DNA of 64,000 bases, taken from assembly GCF_001280085.1 (NCBI RefSeq), contig NZ_LGED01000195.1:1-64000 (forward strand), given 5' to 3'. The DNA is from Saccharothrix sp. NRRL B-16348. GTDB lineage: Bacteria; Actinomycetota; Actinomycetes; Mycobacteriales; Pseudonocardiaceae. Numbering within the stretch: position 1 is the stretch's first letter; each line of letters opens with the position of its first letter. This document shows positions 7,638 through 17,100 of this stretch, one piece after another. Both the position numbers and the translations under genes were made by a program. Under the pieces are notes generated by a model that was not told where the DNA came from, ran no database searches, and saw only the letters and a list, made by a program, of their open reading frames with translations.

Positions 7638-8211
7638 CACCGGGGTCCTCGGTCGACCGGGCTGCCGCCGCGACGGCTCCGGCCAGTTCGGCGTAGGTGA
7701 CCGGCGGAAAACCGCGTTGCTCCAGCACGGACAGCCGGATCGTCCGCTGCCCCCAGGCCGCCACGACGTGACCGGGCACCACTCGGAACAGCCACTGGTC
7801 GACGTCGAGCACGTTGTACGCGGTGGCTTCACGGCAGGTATGGACCCCGAACACGTAGACCGCCGCCCGCACGGCGGGTGCCGTGCTGTTCGGTGTGTCG
7901 GGCGCGCGGGTGATCAACCGCTGGTAACCGGGTGGCGATGGGCTGGTGGAGGTCCAGCTCTGGAGCAGGCCGGTGCACTTGACCTCGACGGTGGTGCCGT
8001 CGGGCGTGAGGACGTCCCAGCCGGCCCACGGGTCGCGGGGTCGTGTGGTGTCCGCGCCGACCGCTCGGGCGACCAGCCACTCGGCGAACTTGGCGCGGTC
8101 GGTGTTGTCGCGCAGGTCTCCCAGCAGCCAGCGGGCGAACACGGCGAGGTCGTCGCGGGTGATCGGTGGTGCGGTGCTCGCCACCGGCTCCGGAGCGGGA
8201 CGGTGGGTCAT
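7612..8211 (-). CDS. Uncharacterised protein with PD-(D/E)XK-like motif
   Basis: A 199-residue protein I do not recognise by name. Residues about 15-60 are helical (DDLAVFARWLLGDLRDNTDRAKFAEWLVARAVG). A WAGWDVLTPDGTTVEVKCTG segment follows, in which a D precedes an ExK by ten residues in a strand-turn-strand context, the hallmark of the PD-(D/E)XK nuclease fold. The rest alternates strands (AAVYVFGVHT, WLFRVVPGHVV) and ends in an Ala-rich helix. Similar standalone proteins occur in many actinomycetes. A nuclease role is possible but unproven. No partner methylase or helicase is adjacent. Confidence 0.6.
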   Translation of the reverse strand: MTHRPAPEPVASTAPPITRDDLAVFARWLLGDLRDNTDRAKFAEWLVARAVGADTTRPRDPWAGWDVLTPDGTTVEVKCTGLLQSWTSTSPSPPGYQRLITRAPDTPNSTAPAVRAAVYVFGVHTCREATAYNVLDVDQWLFRVVPGHVVAAWGQRTIRLSVLEQRGFPPVTYAELAGAVAAAARSTEDPGATGASARP

Positions 8212-8255
8212 GTTGTGCGTTCCAAGGGGCGTTTGCCTTCGGCGGTAGGCGGGGT

Positions 8256-8852
8256 TCAGGGGCGGAAGGCGCGGAGGGTGGTGGTGACCAGGGCGTCGGC
8301 GAAGGTGTGGTCCAGGGGGCCGGAGCGCAGCAGCCAGCGTTGGGTCAAGGGGGCGTAGAGCACGTCGATGAAGAGGTCGAGGTCGGTGTCGGTGGGTAGT
8401 TGGCCGGCGGCTTGGGCGCTGCGCAGGCGGCGGCGTTTTGCCTCGCGCATCGGGGCTTCCATCTTCTCCCGGTAGACGGCGGCCAGGTCGGGGTCGTTGA
8501 TGATCTCCGTGTTCAGCGCGCGGATCGGGGCTTCGAAAGCGGGGTCGGAGAACTCGGTGGCGGTGGCGCGGAGGACGGATTTGAGGTCGGTTTCCAGGTC
8601 GCCCGTGTCCGGCAGTTCGATGCCGCCGCCGTCGGGGCGTTCGCTCAGCGCCAGCAGGGAGTCGAAGACGACGGCGCCCTTCGACGGCCACCAGCGGTAG
8701 ATCGTCTGCTTGCCCACGCCCGCCCGTGCGGCGATGGCCTCGATCGTCAGCTTGGCGTACCCGAGATCGCCGATGAGCTCGCGCGTCGCGGTGAGGATCG
8801 CGAGGCGGGACCGTTCGCTGCGACGGGTGCTGTTCGGCGTGCCGGTTGCCAT
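8256..8852 (-). CDS. TetR family transcriptional repressor
   Basis: A 198-residue protein with a classic TetR N-terminal HTH at about residues 14-60 (ILTATRELIGDLGYAKLTIEA, then AARAGVGKQTIYRWWPSKGAV). A C-terminal ligand domain of the TetR_C type follows. It is divergent from the SDR gene, and two inverted repeats containing AGACGG/CGTCTC lie between the starts, one touching the -35 box of the SDR promoter. It therefore most likely represses the SDR gene and itself. Confidence 0.88.
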   Translation of the reverse strand: MATGTPNSTRRSERSRLAILTATRELIGDLGYAKLTIEAIAARAGVGKQTIYRWWPSKGAVVFDSLLALSERPDGGGIELPDTGDLETDLKSVLRATATEFSDPAFEAPIRALNTEIINDPDLAAVYREKMEAPMREAKRRRLRSAQAAGQLPTDTDLDLFIDVLYAPLTQRWLLRSGPLDHTFADALVTTTLRAFRP

Positions 8853-8873
8853 GGCGGCACTCTACTCGGAACG

Positions 8874-8886
8874 AGACGGTCCGTCT
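8874..8886. promoter_or_regulatory. TetR operator 1
   Basis: AGACGG-T-CCGTCT is a perfect 13-bp palindrome lying 22 bp upstream of the TetR start codon and touching the -35 hexamer of the SDR promoter. It is well placed to shut off both divergent genes. Confidence 0.6.
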
Positions 8887-8915
8887 TGACTCACGTCCGG
8901 AGCTCTGGCTAGAGT
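8886..8915 (+). promoter_or_regulatory. Promoter of the SDR gene
   Basis: TTGACT at 8886-8891 and TAGAGT at 8910-8915 are separated by 18 bp, a good sigma-70/HrdB-type promoter. Transcription would start near 8922, about 45 nt before the SDR ATG. Confidence 0.6.
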
Positions 8916-8926
8916 GTGCGTCTACC

Positions 8927-8946
8927 GAGACGGGACGTATCGTCTC
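8927..8946. promoter_or_regulatory. TetR operator 2
   Basis: GAGACG and CGTCTC flank an 8-bp spacer. The half-sites repeat those of operator 1, and the site covers the predicted start of the SDR transcript. Confidence 0.5.
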
Positions 8947-8967
8947 ACATCTACTGGGGGAGACGCC

Positions 8968-9780
8968 ATGACGCGTACCTGGTTCATCACGGGCGCCTCG
9001 CGTGGCCTGGGGCGTGCGTTCACCGAGGCCGCGCTCGCGGCGGGCGACCGGGTCGTCGGCGTCGCCCGCGACATCACGCCGCTGGCCGACCTGGTCGCCG
9101 GGTCCGAGGGCAGGCTGGTCGCCTTCCCGCTGGACGTCGCCGACCGGCAGGCGGTCGTCGCGGGGGTCGAACGGGCCCACGCGGAGTTCGGCGGGCTGGA
9201 CGTCGTGGTCAACAACGCCGGCGGCGTGCTGCTCGGCATGGTCGAGGAGGTCACCGAGGAGCAGGCCCGCGCACACCTGGACACCAACTTCTTCGGCGCG
9301 CTCTGGGTGAACCAGGCGGTGGTGCCGCTCCTGCGCGCGCAGGGCTCGGGCCACGTCGTCCAGGTCTCGTCGATGGGCTCGGCCGGCGGCTTCGCGGCGA
9401 CCGGCCTGTACAGCGCGGGCAAGGCGGCGCTCGACGCCATGAGCGAAGCGCTGGCGATGGAGGTCGAGCGGTTCGGGATCAAGGTGACGATCGTGCAGCC
9501 CGGCGGCTACCGGACCGAGCTGTTCACCCGCGGCCTGGCCATGACCGAGGAGAACGCCGCCTACGCGCCGCTGCGCGCCTGGCTGAACGACCTGTGGAGC
9601 GAGTCGGAGGACTTCGACCCGGCACTGGCCGCGTCGGTCCTGCTGCGGGTGGTGGACCTGCCCGAACCGCCGAAGCGGGTGGTCCTGGGCGGCGCGGCCT
9701 ACGGCATGGTCGAGGAGATGGCACGGGCGCGTGCGGCCGAACTCGCCAAGTGGGAGCACCTCAGCCGGCAGGCCGGGTGA
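8968..9780 (+). CDS. Short-chain dehydrogenase/reductase
   Basis: A 270-residue classical SDR. The N-terminal cofactor motif TGASRGLGRAF (about 7-17), NNAG, the catalytic Ser in VSSMGSAGG and the YSAGK Tyr/Lys pair are all present. The protein resembles actinobacterial SDRs of unknown substrate paired with a TetR repressor, probably NADP-dependent since an Arg follows the glycine motif. GGGGGAGACGCC precedes the ATG. The divergent TetR and operators indicate induction by a small molecule, perhaps the substrate. Confidence 0.85.
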   Translation: MTRTWFITGASRGLGRAFTEAALAAGDRVVGVARDITPLADLVAGSEGRLVAFPLDVADRQAVVAGVERAHAEFGGLDVVVNNAGGVLLGMVEEVTEEQARAHLDTNFFGALWVNQAVVPLLRAQGSGHVVQVSSMGSAGGFAATGLYSAGKAALDAMSEALAMEVERFGIKVTIVQPGGYRTELFTRGLAMTEENAAYAPLRAWLNDLWSESEDFDPALAASVLLRVVDLPEPPKRVVLGGAAYGMVEEMARARAAELAKWEHLSRQAG

Positions 9781-9808
9781 CCCGGTGACGCCGTGCCGCC
9801 TCCCGCGC

Positions 9809-9845
9809 CGGTCCGCCCGCCGCCGTGGTGGCAGCGGGCGGACCG
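9809..9845. terminator. Bidirectional terminator hairpin
   Basis: A perfect 12-bp stem (9809-9820 with 9834-9845) and 13-nt loop lies between the convergent SDR and LPMO genes, right after the SDR stop. Confidence 0.65.
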
Positions 9846-9851
9846 ACGGGA

Positions 9852-10967
9852 TCAGGACGCGGTGCAGGTGAGGCTCGGCGTGCCCGCGGTGCCGGACGCG
9901 ACGAACCCGAACGTGGTGCTGGAGCCCGCGCCGACGGAGCCGTTGTAGGCGGCGTTGCGGGCGGTGACGGTGGACCCGTTGGTGGTCACCGCGGCGCTCC
10001 ACGAGGAGTTGATCCGCTCACCGTTGGCGAACGTCCAGCTCACCGTCCAACCGGAGATCGCCGTCGCGCCGGCCGCCACGCGCGCCTCGACCTGGAAGCC
10101 GCCGGACCACTGGGAGGTGACCAGGAACCTGGCGGAGCAGGACGCCGACGGGTTGCCGGTGGTCGTGGTCGTGGTCGCGGACGTCGTCGTGGTGCTGGTC
10201 GTGGTGCTGGTCGGCGTCGTGGTGGTCGTCGTGCCACCGTCGGTGAAGTTGACGTCGCTGCACGCGTAGTAGCTCTGGTCGAGGTGGCTGGCCTGCCACA
10301 CCGTGTACAGGACGTGGTGGCCGGTCCGTCCGGGCGCGTTGACCTCGACCGGCGTCCGGTTGCCCGTGGGGATCCTGCCGGTCTGGCCGACCAGTTCCAG
10401 GTCGCTCCACTTCACGGCCTGGGTCTTCGGGTCGAAGCCCTGCTTGGTGGCGTAGACGCGGATGTAGTCGGCGCCGTGCGAGGACGTGTCGTTCAGGTTG
10501 AGGGTGAACCGGCTGGGCTTGCTCGGGGCGACCCACGCACCGACCTTGTCCATCGCGGCGTAGCGGCCGTTGAAGGTCAGACCGCCGCTGCACAGCTGCC
10601 CGTCGGGGATGGCTCCCTGGTGGTTGCCGGCGACGCCTTCGCGGAACAGGCCGTTCCAGTTGTACATCGCGGCCGGGTCGGCCTGCCACGCCTGGTAGCA
10701 CATGGGGTCTTCGGTGGCCATCTGCTGCGTGGGGCCGTTCGGCCAGCGGTGGTAGCAGCCGTAGTGCCGTGACGGCGGGTCGCTGACCGCGCCGTGGGCG
10801 GCGGCGTTGCCCGCGCCGAAGGTGACCAGCACGGTCGTCAGCAGGGTCAGGCAGGCGCCGAGGATCGCGGACGCCCGCCAGACGGCGGACTTGCCGCGGG
10901 CCGGAGCCGGCGATGTCCCCGGCGTCCGGCGACGCCGGTCGGGGACGTCTGCGGAGGAGCGAAGCAT
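9852..10967 (-). CDS. AA10 lytic polysaccharide monooxygenase with CBM2
   Basis: The 371-residue secreted copper enzyme has a long basic leader and hydrophobic segment ending NAAA, and predicted cleavage leaves His58 of HGAVSDPPSRHYGC as the mature N-terminus, the first ligand of the histidine brace. The second brace His lies in RTGHHVLYTVWQASH. The catalytic domain (58-about 245) is followed by a Thr-rich linker and a family 2 carbohydrate-binding module (about 270-371) with conserved Trp and flanking Cys. It oxidatively cleaves crystalline cellulose or chitin. The CebR box about 130 bp upstream favours cellulose. ATG 10967 is the likeliest start. Confidence 0.88.
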   Translation of the reverse strand: MLRSSADVPDRRRRTPGTSPAPARGKSAVWRASAILGACLTLLTTVLVTFGAGNAAAHGAVSDPPSRHYGCYHRWPNGPTQQMATEDPMCYQAWQADPAAMYNWNGLFREGVAGNHQGAIPDGQLCSGGLTFNGRYAAMDKVGAWVAPSKPSRFTLNLNDTSSHGADYIRVYATKQGFDPKTQAVKWSDLELVGQTGRIPTGNRTPVEVNAPGRTGHHVLYTVWQASHLDQSYYACSDVNFTDGGTTTTTTPTSTTTSTTTTSATTTTTTGNPSASCSARFLVTSQWSGGFQVEARVAAGATAISGWTVSWTFANGERINSSWSAAVTTNGSTVTARNAAYNGSVGAGSSTTFGFVASGTAGTPSLTCTAS

Positions 10968-11094
10968 GTGTACCGCCAAATCTTCGTTGATCGACGTGGA
11001 CTTCCGCGGCCGGCGGCGGGTGGGTGGCCGCCCTCGGACGGTGCCACTGCCGCGGGCGAGCCGGTCCGCGTGCGCGGGTGCCACCGCTTGCCTC

Positions 11095-11108
11095 TGGGAG
11101 CGCTCCCA
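11095..11108. promoter_or_regulatory. CebR box (cellulose-utilisation LacI operator)
   Basis: TGGGAGCGCTCCCA is a perfect 14-bp palindrome identical to the known actinobacterial CebR operator. It lies 128 bp upstream of the LPMO start in the 420-bp gap between that gene and the divergent nSTAND gene. CebR is released by cellobiose or cellotriose. No other structure was recognised in this gap. Confidence 0.8.
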
Positions 11109-11387
11109 GAACGGTGTTAGTGTCAGGCCGTGCCACCCGCTCGGCATCCGCCATTCGGGTTACGGGCTCGCAAAGCGGCCAAGCGGACCGCGGGCGCGGG
11201 ACGGATCGGACGCCCCGGTTGGGCCCCTTCGGCGTCTTGCGCAATGTTGCGAGAGGTGCCATGGAACCGGCGCTCACGGCGGCGGAACGGGACGGCGGCG
11301 ACCAGCCCCGCGGCGGCCCGAGCACGACGTCGGCCGTCGTCCGGCGATCTGTCGCGGGACAATTCGAGGCGTCGAAGGGGGATCACG

Positions 11388-14135
11388 GTGCCGCGTACGG
11401 AACGTCCGCTGGTCGAAGAGGACACGCCGGTGCTGAAGTTCGCGGGGGACCTGCGGCGGCTGCGCCGCGTCGCCGGGTTGCCGTCCTACCGCGAACTCGG
11501 CCGCCTGGCGAACTACTCGCCCGCCGCGCTGTCCGAGGCGGTGGCGGGCCGGAAGCTGCCCAGCCTGGCGGTGACCAGGGCGTTCGTCCGCGCGTGCGGG
11601 GGAGACGTCGAGCAGTGGACGGCCCGCTGGCGCGAGTTGGCCGCCGAGGAGCCCGACGACGGCGACGCGCCCTACGTGGGGCTGGCCGCCTACCAGGTCG
11701 CCGACAGCGACCGGTTCTTCGGCCGCGAGGCCGAGGTGGGCCGACTGCTGGCGCTGGTGCGCGAACGGCCGTTCGTCGGCGTGTTCGGCGCGTCCGGCGC
11801 GGGCAAGTCGTCCCTGCTCCGCGCGGGCCTGGCCGCGCAGTGGGGTGCGCACCTGGTCATCACGCCCGGGTCGGACCCGATCACCGAGCTGGCCGCGGCG
11901 CTCGCCGACGACCGGTCCGCGGTCGAGGTGCGCGCGGAACTCGCCGCCGATCCCGAGCACCTGCGCGTGCTGCTGCGCCGGGCCGCCGACGACCTGCTGC
12001 TCGTGGTCGACCAGTTCGAGGAGGTCTTCACGCTCTGCCAGGACGACGACCGCCGCTGGCTGGTGCGGGCGCTCACCCACGCCGCGGGCGCCGCGCACGT
12101 CGTCATCGGCGTGCGCGCCGACTTCTACGGCCACTGCGCGCGCCACCCCGAGCTGCTCGACGCGCTGCACCGCTCGCAGTCGCTCGTCGGCCCGATGAGC
12201 GCCGAGCAGCTCCGCCGCGCGATCATCGAACCCGCCGCCCGCCGGGGAGCCTCGCTGGAGAACGCCCTGGTGGCACGCCTGATCGCCGACGTCGCCGGCC
12301 AGCAGGGCGTGCTGCCGCTCGTCTCGCACGTGCTGGTCGAGACGTGGCGACGCCGCCGCGGCGCGGTGCTCACGTTGGCGGGCTACGAGGACGCGGGCGG
12401 CGTCGAACACGCCCTGGCCCGCACCGCCGAACAGGTCTACGAGGCGTTACCCGGGCCGGCGCGGGAGGCGGCACGGCAGGTGTTCCAACGCCTGGTCGCA
12501 CCCGGCGACGGCACCGAGGACACCCGCCGCCGTGTCGCCCGGACCGAGCTGGACGCGGGCGACGCGCTCCTCGACCGGCTCGCCGCGGCCCGGCTGATCA
12601 CCCTCGACCGCGACACCGTCGAGCTGACCCACGAAGCGCTGCTGCACGCGTGGCCGCGGCTCGTCGGCTGGCTGGACGAGGACCGCGAGGCGCTGCGCGC
12701 CCACCGCAGGCTCACCGGCGCCGCCGACGACTGGCGCGCGCACGACCGCGACCCGGACGCGCTCTACCGCGGCGTCCACCTCGACCAGGCGCGTCGCCTG
12801 GCGCCCCGCCTCAACGCGGCCGAACGCGAGTTCGTCGACGCGGGCCTGGCCGCCGAACGCGACCGTGAAGCGCTGCGGAGACGGGGCGTGCGCAGGCTGC
12901 GGCGGCTCGTCGCCTGCCTCGCCGCGCTCGTCCTGCTGCTCACCGCCACCGCCGTCTACGCGGTCACCGCCCAACGCGCCGCCACCCGCGAGCGCAACGA
13001 GGCGTTGTCGCTGCGCGCCGCCGACACCGCCCTGGGGCTGCTGGCCCGTCCACGCGACGCGGGCACGCTCGCCCTGGCCGCCTACCGCGTCGCACCCACG
13101 ACCCAGGCCCAGGACGCCCTGCTGATCGCCCGTGCCGCGGCCACCGCGTCCACCCTGGCCGACGGCTACGTGCGCCTGTTCGGAACCTTCGCCGTGACCG
13201 CCGACTACGGCCTCGGAACCGGGCGCCCGGGCGTCACCTACCACCTCTGGGTGGGTGACGGCCCGGACCGGCGGCGAGCCGGGGGGATCCCCGTGGCGTC
13301 CGGTGGTTTCCTCTACCTGGTCAGCGCCGACGAGCGCACCGCGCTCACGGTGGTCGGGTCTGACGAGCCCGGGCCCGCCGAGTCCGAGCCCGACGAGTTC
13401 GAGCTCTGGGACCTCCGCGACCTCCACGCGCCGCGCCGCACGGCCACGCTGACCGACTGGCCGTTCCCCATGGGCATCGACGCGGCCGGCACCCTGCTGG
13501 CCGCCGTCGAGGACGGCGCCGCGGTCTACTGGCGTCCCGGTGACACCACTCGCACCCGACTGCCCGGCGACGGCGTCGAGTACGCCGTGCCGTTGCAGGA
13601 CGGCACCGGTGTGGTGGTGGTGCGCCGTGACGGCGACCGCCGCGACGTGGAGGTGCGCTCCCTGGACGGGCGGGTGACCCCGGTGCTCAGCCGCTCCGCC
13701 CGGCTCGGCCTGGTGACCGGTCCGGCGGGCAAGCTCGCCGTCTCCGACCTCGACGGCACGCACTTCACCGTGGTCGACCTCGCGGACGGACCGAGGGTCC
13801 TCCTGGAGGCGGACGAGATCCCGGGGCAGGCCGTCGTCGAGTTCTCCCACGACGGCCGGGCCGTCACCGCCGTGCACCGCGACGCGGTGTGGGTGTGGGA
13901 CGACGTGACCGGCGGTCGTGAACCGCTGTCGGTGCGGGCGCCGGGCAAGGAGTTCAGCGGCGCGCGCTACGACCCCGCCACTCGCGAGGTGCAGTTGCTC
14001 ACCACCCGTGGCGGCGAGCTGTGGCGACTCGCGGTGGACGTCGACCGGGTGGTGCGCGACGTGTGCGCCGACCCGGCCGACGTCGACTGGGCGGCGCACT
14101 TCCCGGGGCTGTCGGAACGTCCGCTGTGCCCGTGA
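11388..14135 (+). CDS. HTH-nSTAND1 ATPase with transmembrane segment and degenerate beta-propeller
   Basis: The 915-residue protein has an N-terminal XRE-like HTH (about residues 16-75: LRRLRRVAG, then YSPAALSEAVAGRKLPS). An nSTAND1 P-loop ATPase follows, with Walker A GASGAGKSS at 134-142, Walker B LLLVVDQFEE and an STAND helical region to about 480. One transmembrane helix lies near 505-525. The C-terminal 370 residues look like degraded WD40/propeller blades (ELWDLRDL, VWVWDDVTGG). Such proteins are abundant in actinomycetes, and STAND ATPases often act in signalling or conflict systems. The GTG at 11388 has a good GGGGGA site. No linked effector is visible and the trigger is unknown. Confidence 0.8.
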   Translation: MPRTERPLVEEDTPVLKFAGDLRRLRRVAGLPSYRELGRLANYSPAALSEAVAGRKLPSLAVTRAFVRACGGDVEQWTARWRELAAEEPDDGDAPYVGLAAYQVADSDRFFGREAEVGRLLALVRERPFVGVFGASGAGKSSLLRAGLAAQWGAHLVITPGSDPITELAAALADDRSAVEVRAELAADPEHLRVLLRRAADDLLLVVDQFEEVFTLCQDDDRRWLVRALTHAAGAAHVVIGVRADFYGHCARHPELLDALHRSQSLVGPMSAEQLRRAIIEPAARRGASLENALVARLIADVAGQQGVLPLVSHVLVETWRRRRGAVLTLAGYEDAGGVEHALARTAEQVYEALPGPAREAARQVFQRLVAPGDGTEDTRRRVARTELDAGDALLDRLAAARLITLDRDTVELTHEALLHAWPRLVGWLDEDREALRAHRRLTGAADDWRAHDRDPDALYRGVHLDQARRLAPRLNAAEREFVDAGLAAERDREALRRRGVRRLRRLVACLAALVLLLTATAVYAVTAQRAATRERNEALSLRAADTALGLLARPRDAGTLALAAYRVAPTTQAQDALLIARAAATASTLADGYVRLFGTFAVTADYGLGTGRPGVTYHLWVGDGPDRRRAGGIPVASGGFLYLVSADERTALTVVGSDEPGPAESEPDEFELWDLRDLHAPRRTATLTDWPFPMGIDAAGTLLAAVEDGAAVYWRPGDTTRTRLPGDGVEYAVPLQDGTGVVVVRRDGDRRDVEVRSLDGRVTPVLSRSARLGLVTGPAGKLAVSDLDGTHFTVVDLADGPRVLLEADEIPGQAVVEFSHDGRAVTAVHRDAVWVWDDVTGGREPLSVRAPGKEFSGARYDPATREVQLLTTRGGELWRLAVDVDRVVRDVCADPADVDWAAHFPGLSERPLCP

Positions 14136-14136
14136 C

Positions 14137-14172
14137 GGCGCCGGGCGGGAGCAGGGAGCCCGTCCCGGCGCC
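14137..14172. terminator. Terminator hairpin after the nSTAND1 gene
   Basis: GGCGCCGGG and CCCGGCGCC form a 9-bp stem around an 18-nt loop between convergent genes. Confidence 0.45.
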
Positions 14173-14183
14173 TCCACGGACCG

Positions 14184-17100
14184 TCAGCCGAGCCGGTAGG
14201 CCCGGATCACGGTCTGGCTCAGCTCGCCGCCCCGGCCGTCGGTGGCGTGCACGCGCAGCGAGGCGAACGTCCCCGGCTTGGCGCGGTTGCCCACCAGCGC
14301 CGCGCGGCCGAGCACCGGGAGGCTCACCCAGCTCGCGCCGTCGTCGTAGGACACCTCCACGCGGAAGTGGCGCAGCGGCGGGTTGTCCACGCCGCGCTGC
14401 TGGTCGACCACCAGCGGCACGGTCAGCGGGCGGTACGCGGGCGCGCTGCCCGTGTGGTCCAGCTCCGGCGTGAACCGCACCACCGACATGGGCAGCCGCC
14501 GTTCACGGGTGGTCGTGTCCGAGCGGAACGTCCAGTCCACCGCGATGCGCGTGCTGAAGTCCGAGACCTCGGGCGCGCGCGTCACCTCGGTCCGCGCCTG
14601 GAGCACCGCGGGCCCCGGCGGCACCTCGAACACCCCGTGCCCGCCGCTGTCGTTCTCGCCGACCAGTCCACCGTCGCGGTACAGCGCGGTCCGCGCGGAC
14701 GTGGTCCGGGAGTAGCCCTCGTTGCCCTCGCGGTCGCCGAACAGCGACAGCGAGATCGACACCTCGTTCCCGGACCGCGCCAGGTTCGGGTAGCCGCTCG
14801 TGTACATCACCGGGCCGATGACGGGCGCGCCGAACGACCGGTCGTAGGTCCGGCCCGCGCCGTACCGCTCCTGGTTCCCGCTCATCAGAGTTCCTTCGTC
14901 GAAGAACAGCGTCTGCCAGTCGACGTCCGGTGTCGCGTACCTCGTGGACGTGGACGTGGCCCTCATGTCGGTGAAGAAGCTCGGACCGGCCACACCGGAC
15001 GGCGCCACGACGTAGCCACCCAGGTCCCGGTAGCCGCCGAGGTTCTTCGCGGCGATCGTGGTGCGCACCTTCGCCAGGTCCGACTCGCGCGGCCGGCGCG
15101 TGAACCCGTCGGGCACCCGGCCCTGCTCGACCCAGCCCAGCCAGTAGTCCGCCGACGGGCTCGTGTGCTGCGCGGCGACGAACACGGCCAGTTCGCCGGC
15201 GGGCAGCGACGGCCCCGCGTGCCCCACCCTGGTACCCGCCGGGAACCCGCCCGGGTGGTGCGACTCCAGCCGCACGGTGTGCTCGCCGAGCCGGCGCTCG
15301 ACCACCAGGCTGTGCAGCACGGGCACCGCCGCCGGATCGGGCGCCACGACCTCCAGCGGTCCCGCCTTCCCGGCGTCGAGGACCACGTGCGCCGGTCCCT
15401 CCACCTTGAGGTCCGGCCGCGTGACGATGGTGTGCGGGCCGGTCTCCGGGCCCAGCAGCGCCTGCACCAGGTAGTCGCCCTTAGGCAGCCGCACGGCGCC
15501 GTCCCGCACGTAGGTGTGCGTGCCGGTGGCCACGTGCACCAGGAGCGTCAACGCCCGGCCCTCGGGCGCGCCGGGGTAGTCGAAGGTGACCGGGTAGCTC
15601 TCCACCTCGCGGTTCAGCCCGACCGGCGTCCGCAGCACCTCCGCGCCGCCGGCGGTCGCCACCACCGTCGCCGAGTGCGCGCCGTCCACCGATCCCTGCC
15701 GCGCGTCACCTGTCACGGAGACCTCGGCCGTGCCGCCGGCCGGGACGGTCACCCGCGTCGGGGACACCGAGAACACGGCGTCCGGGCCGTTCGCCCGCAC
15801 CGCCAGGTCCAGCGTGACGGGCTGCGCGCCGTCGTTGCGGTACACCAGGGGTTTCGTGGCGGGCACGTCGTCGTCGTGCGGCCACTCGTGCCTGCCGAGG
15901 ACGACCGACGTCGGCTCGCTGGTGACCGTCGTGGACAGTGCCGCGGCGATGTCCAGCCGGCCCGAGCCCTGCTCGTGGACGCCCAGCGCCGCGTTCGGCC
16001 GAGCCGACGCGGTGAGCACCGCCTTGAGCCGCGCGCCGTTCCAGTCCGGGTGCCGCTGCGCCAGCAGCGCCGCGGCGCCGGCGACGTGCGGCGAGGCCAT
16101 CGACGTGCCGGACAGGGCCATGTGCCCGTCGCCGACGGGTGTGCCGAGCGAACCGCCGGTGCTCGCCTTCGCCGCGACGATGTCCACGCCCGGCGCGGTG
16201 ATGTCGGGCTTGACCGCGCCGTCGGCCACCCGCGGGCCACGGCTGGAGAACCCGGCCAGCGAGTCGTCGCGCTCCACCGCGCCGACGGTCAGCGCGGCGT
16301 CGGCGGTGCCGGGGGAGAGCACGGTGCCCGCGGCGTCACCGGAGTTGCCCGCCGAGACGACGAACAGCGTGCCGTGGCTCGCCGACAGCGCGTCCACCGC
16401 CGCCTCGACCGGGTCGACGTCGTCACTGGCCGGCAGGCCGAGGCTGATGTTCACCACGTCCGCGCCCTGCTCCGCGGCCCAGCGCATCCCCTCGATGATC
16501 GCCGACTCGGGGCAGAAGCCCTTGCTGTCGCACACCTTCGCGTCGAGCAGCCGCGCGTCCGGCGCGACGCCGCGGTAAGGCGCGCGGTGGCCCACGATCG
16601 TGGACGCGACGTGCGTGCCGTGGCCGTAGCGGTCGAGGCCGTCCTGGTCACGGCTGAAGTCGCGCCCGGCGACCTCGCGCCCGACCAGGTCCGGGTGGTC
16701 GCCCTCCACGCCCGTGTCGACCACCGCGACGGTCACGCCCGCGCCGGTCAGCCCCGCCGCCCACGCCACCGGCGCGCCGACCTGGGCGGTGCTGCGGTCC
16801 AGCAGCGGGCGGGCCATCCCGTCCAGCCACACCTTGCCGGGGCCGGTGGGCGGTTCCAGCCACCCGGTGGCCTTCGGCACCTCGGCGGCCACCGCGTCGA
16901 CGGCGGGCAGCGCGTCGGCCACCCGTGCGCCCGACGGCGGGCGGCCTCCGGAGACGATCACCGGCACGGTGTCGCGCCGCGCGTCGTCGTACCCGGCCTC
17001 CACCAGCCCGGTGACGTCGAACAGCCGCTGGTCCACCCGGCCCTCGGCCAGCGGTCTGGCCACGTCGGCGGGCACCACGCGCAGGCGGCCCCCGTGCCGG

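Noticed and set aside
7612..10002. Single 796-codon frame covering several genes on the minus strand
   Set aside because: Only its end (from ATG 8211) is a plausible gene; the rest overlaps the TetR gene in another frame and the SDR gene on the other strand.
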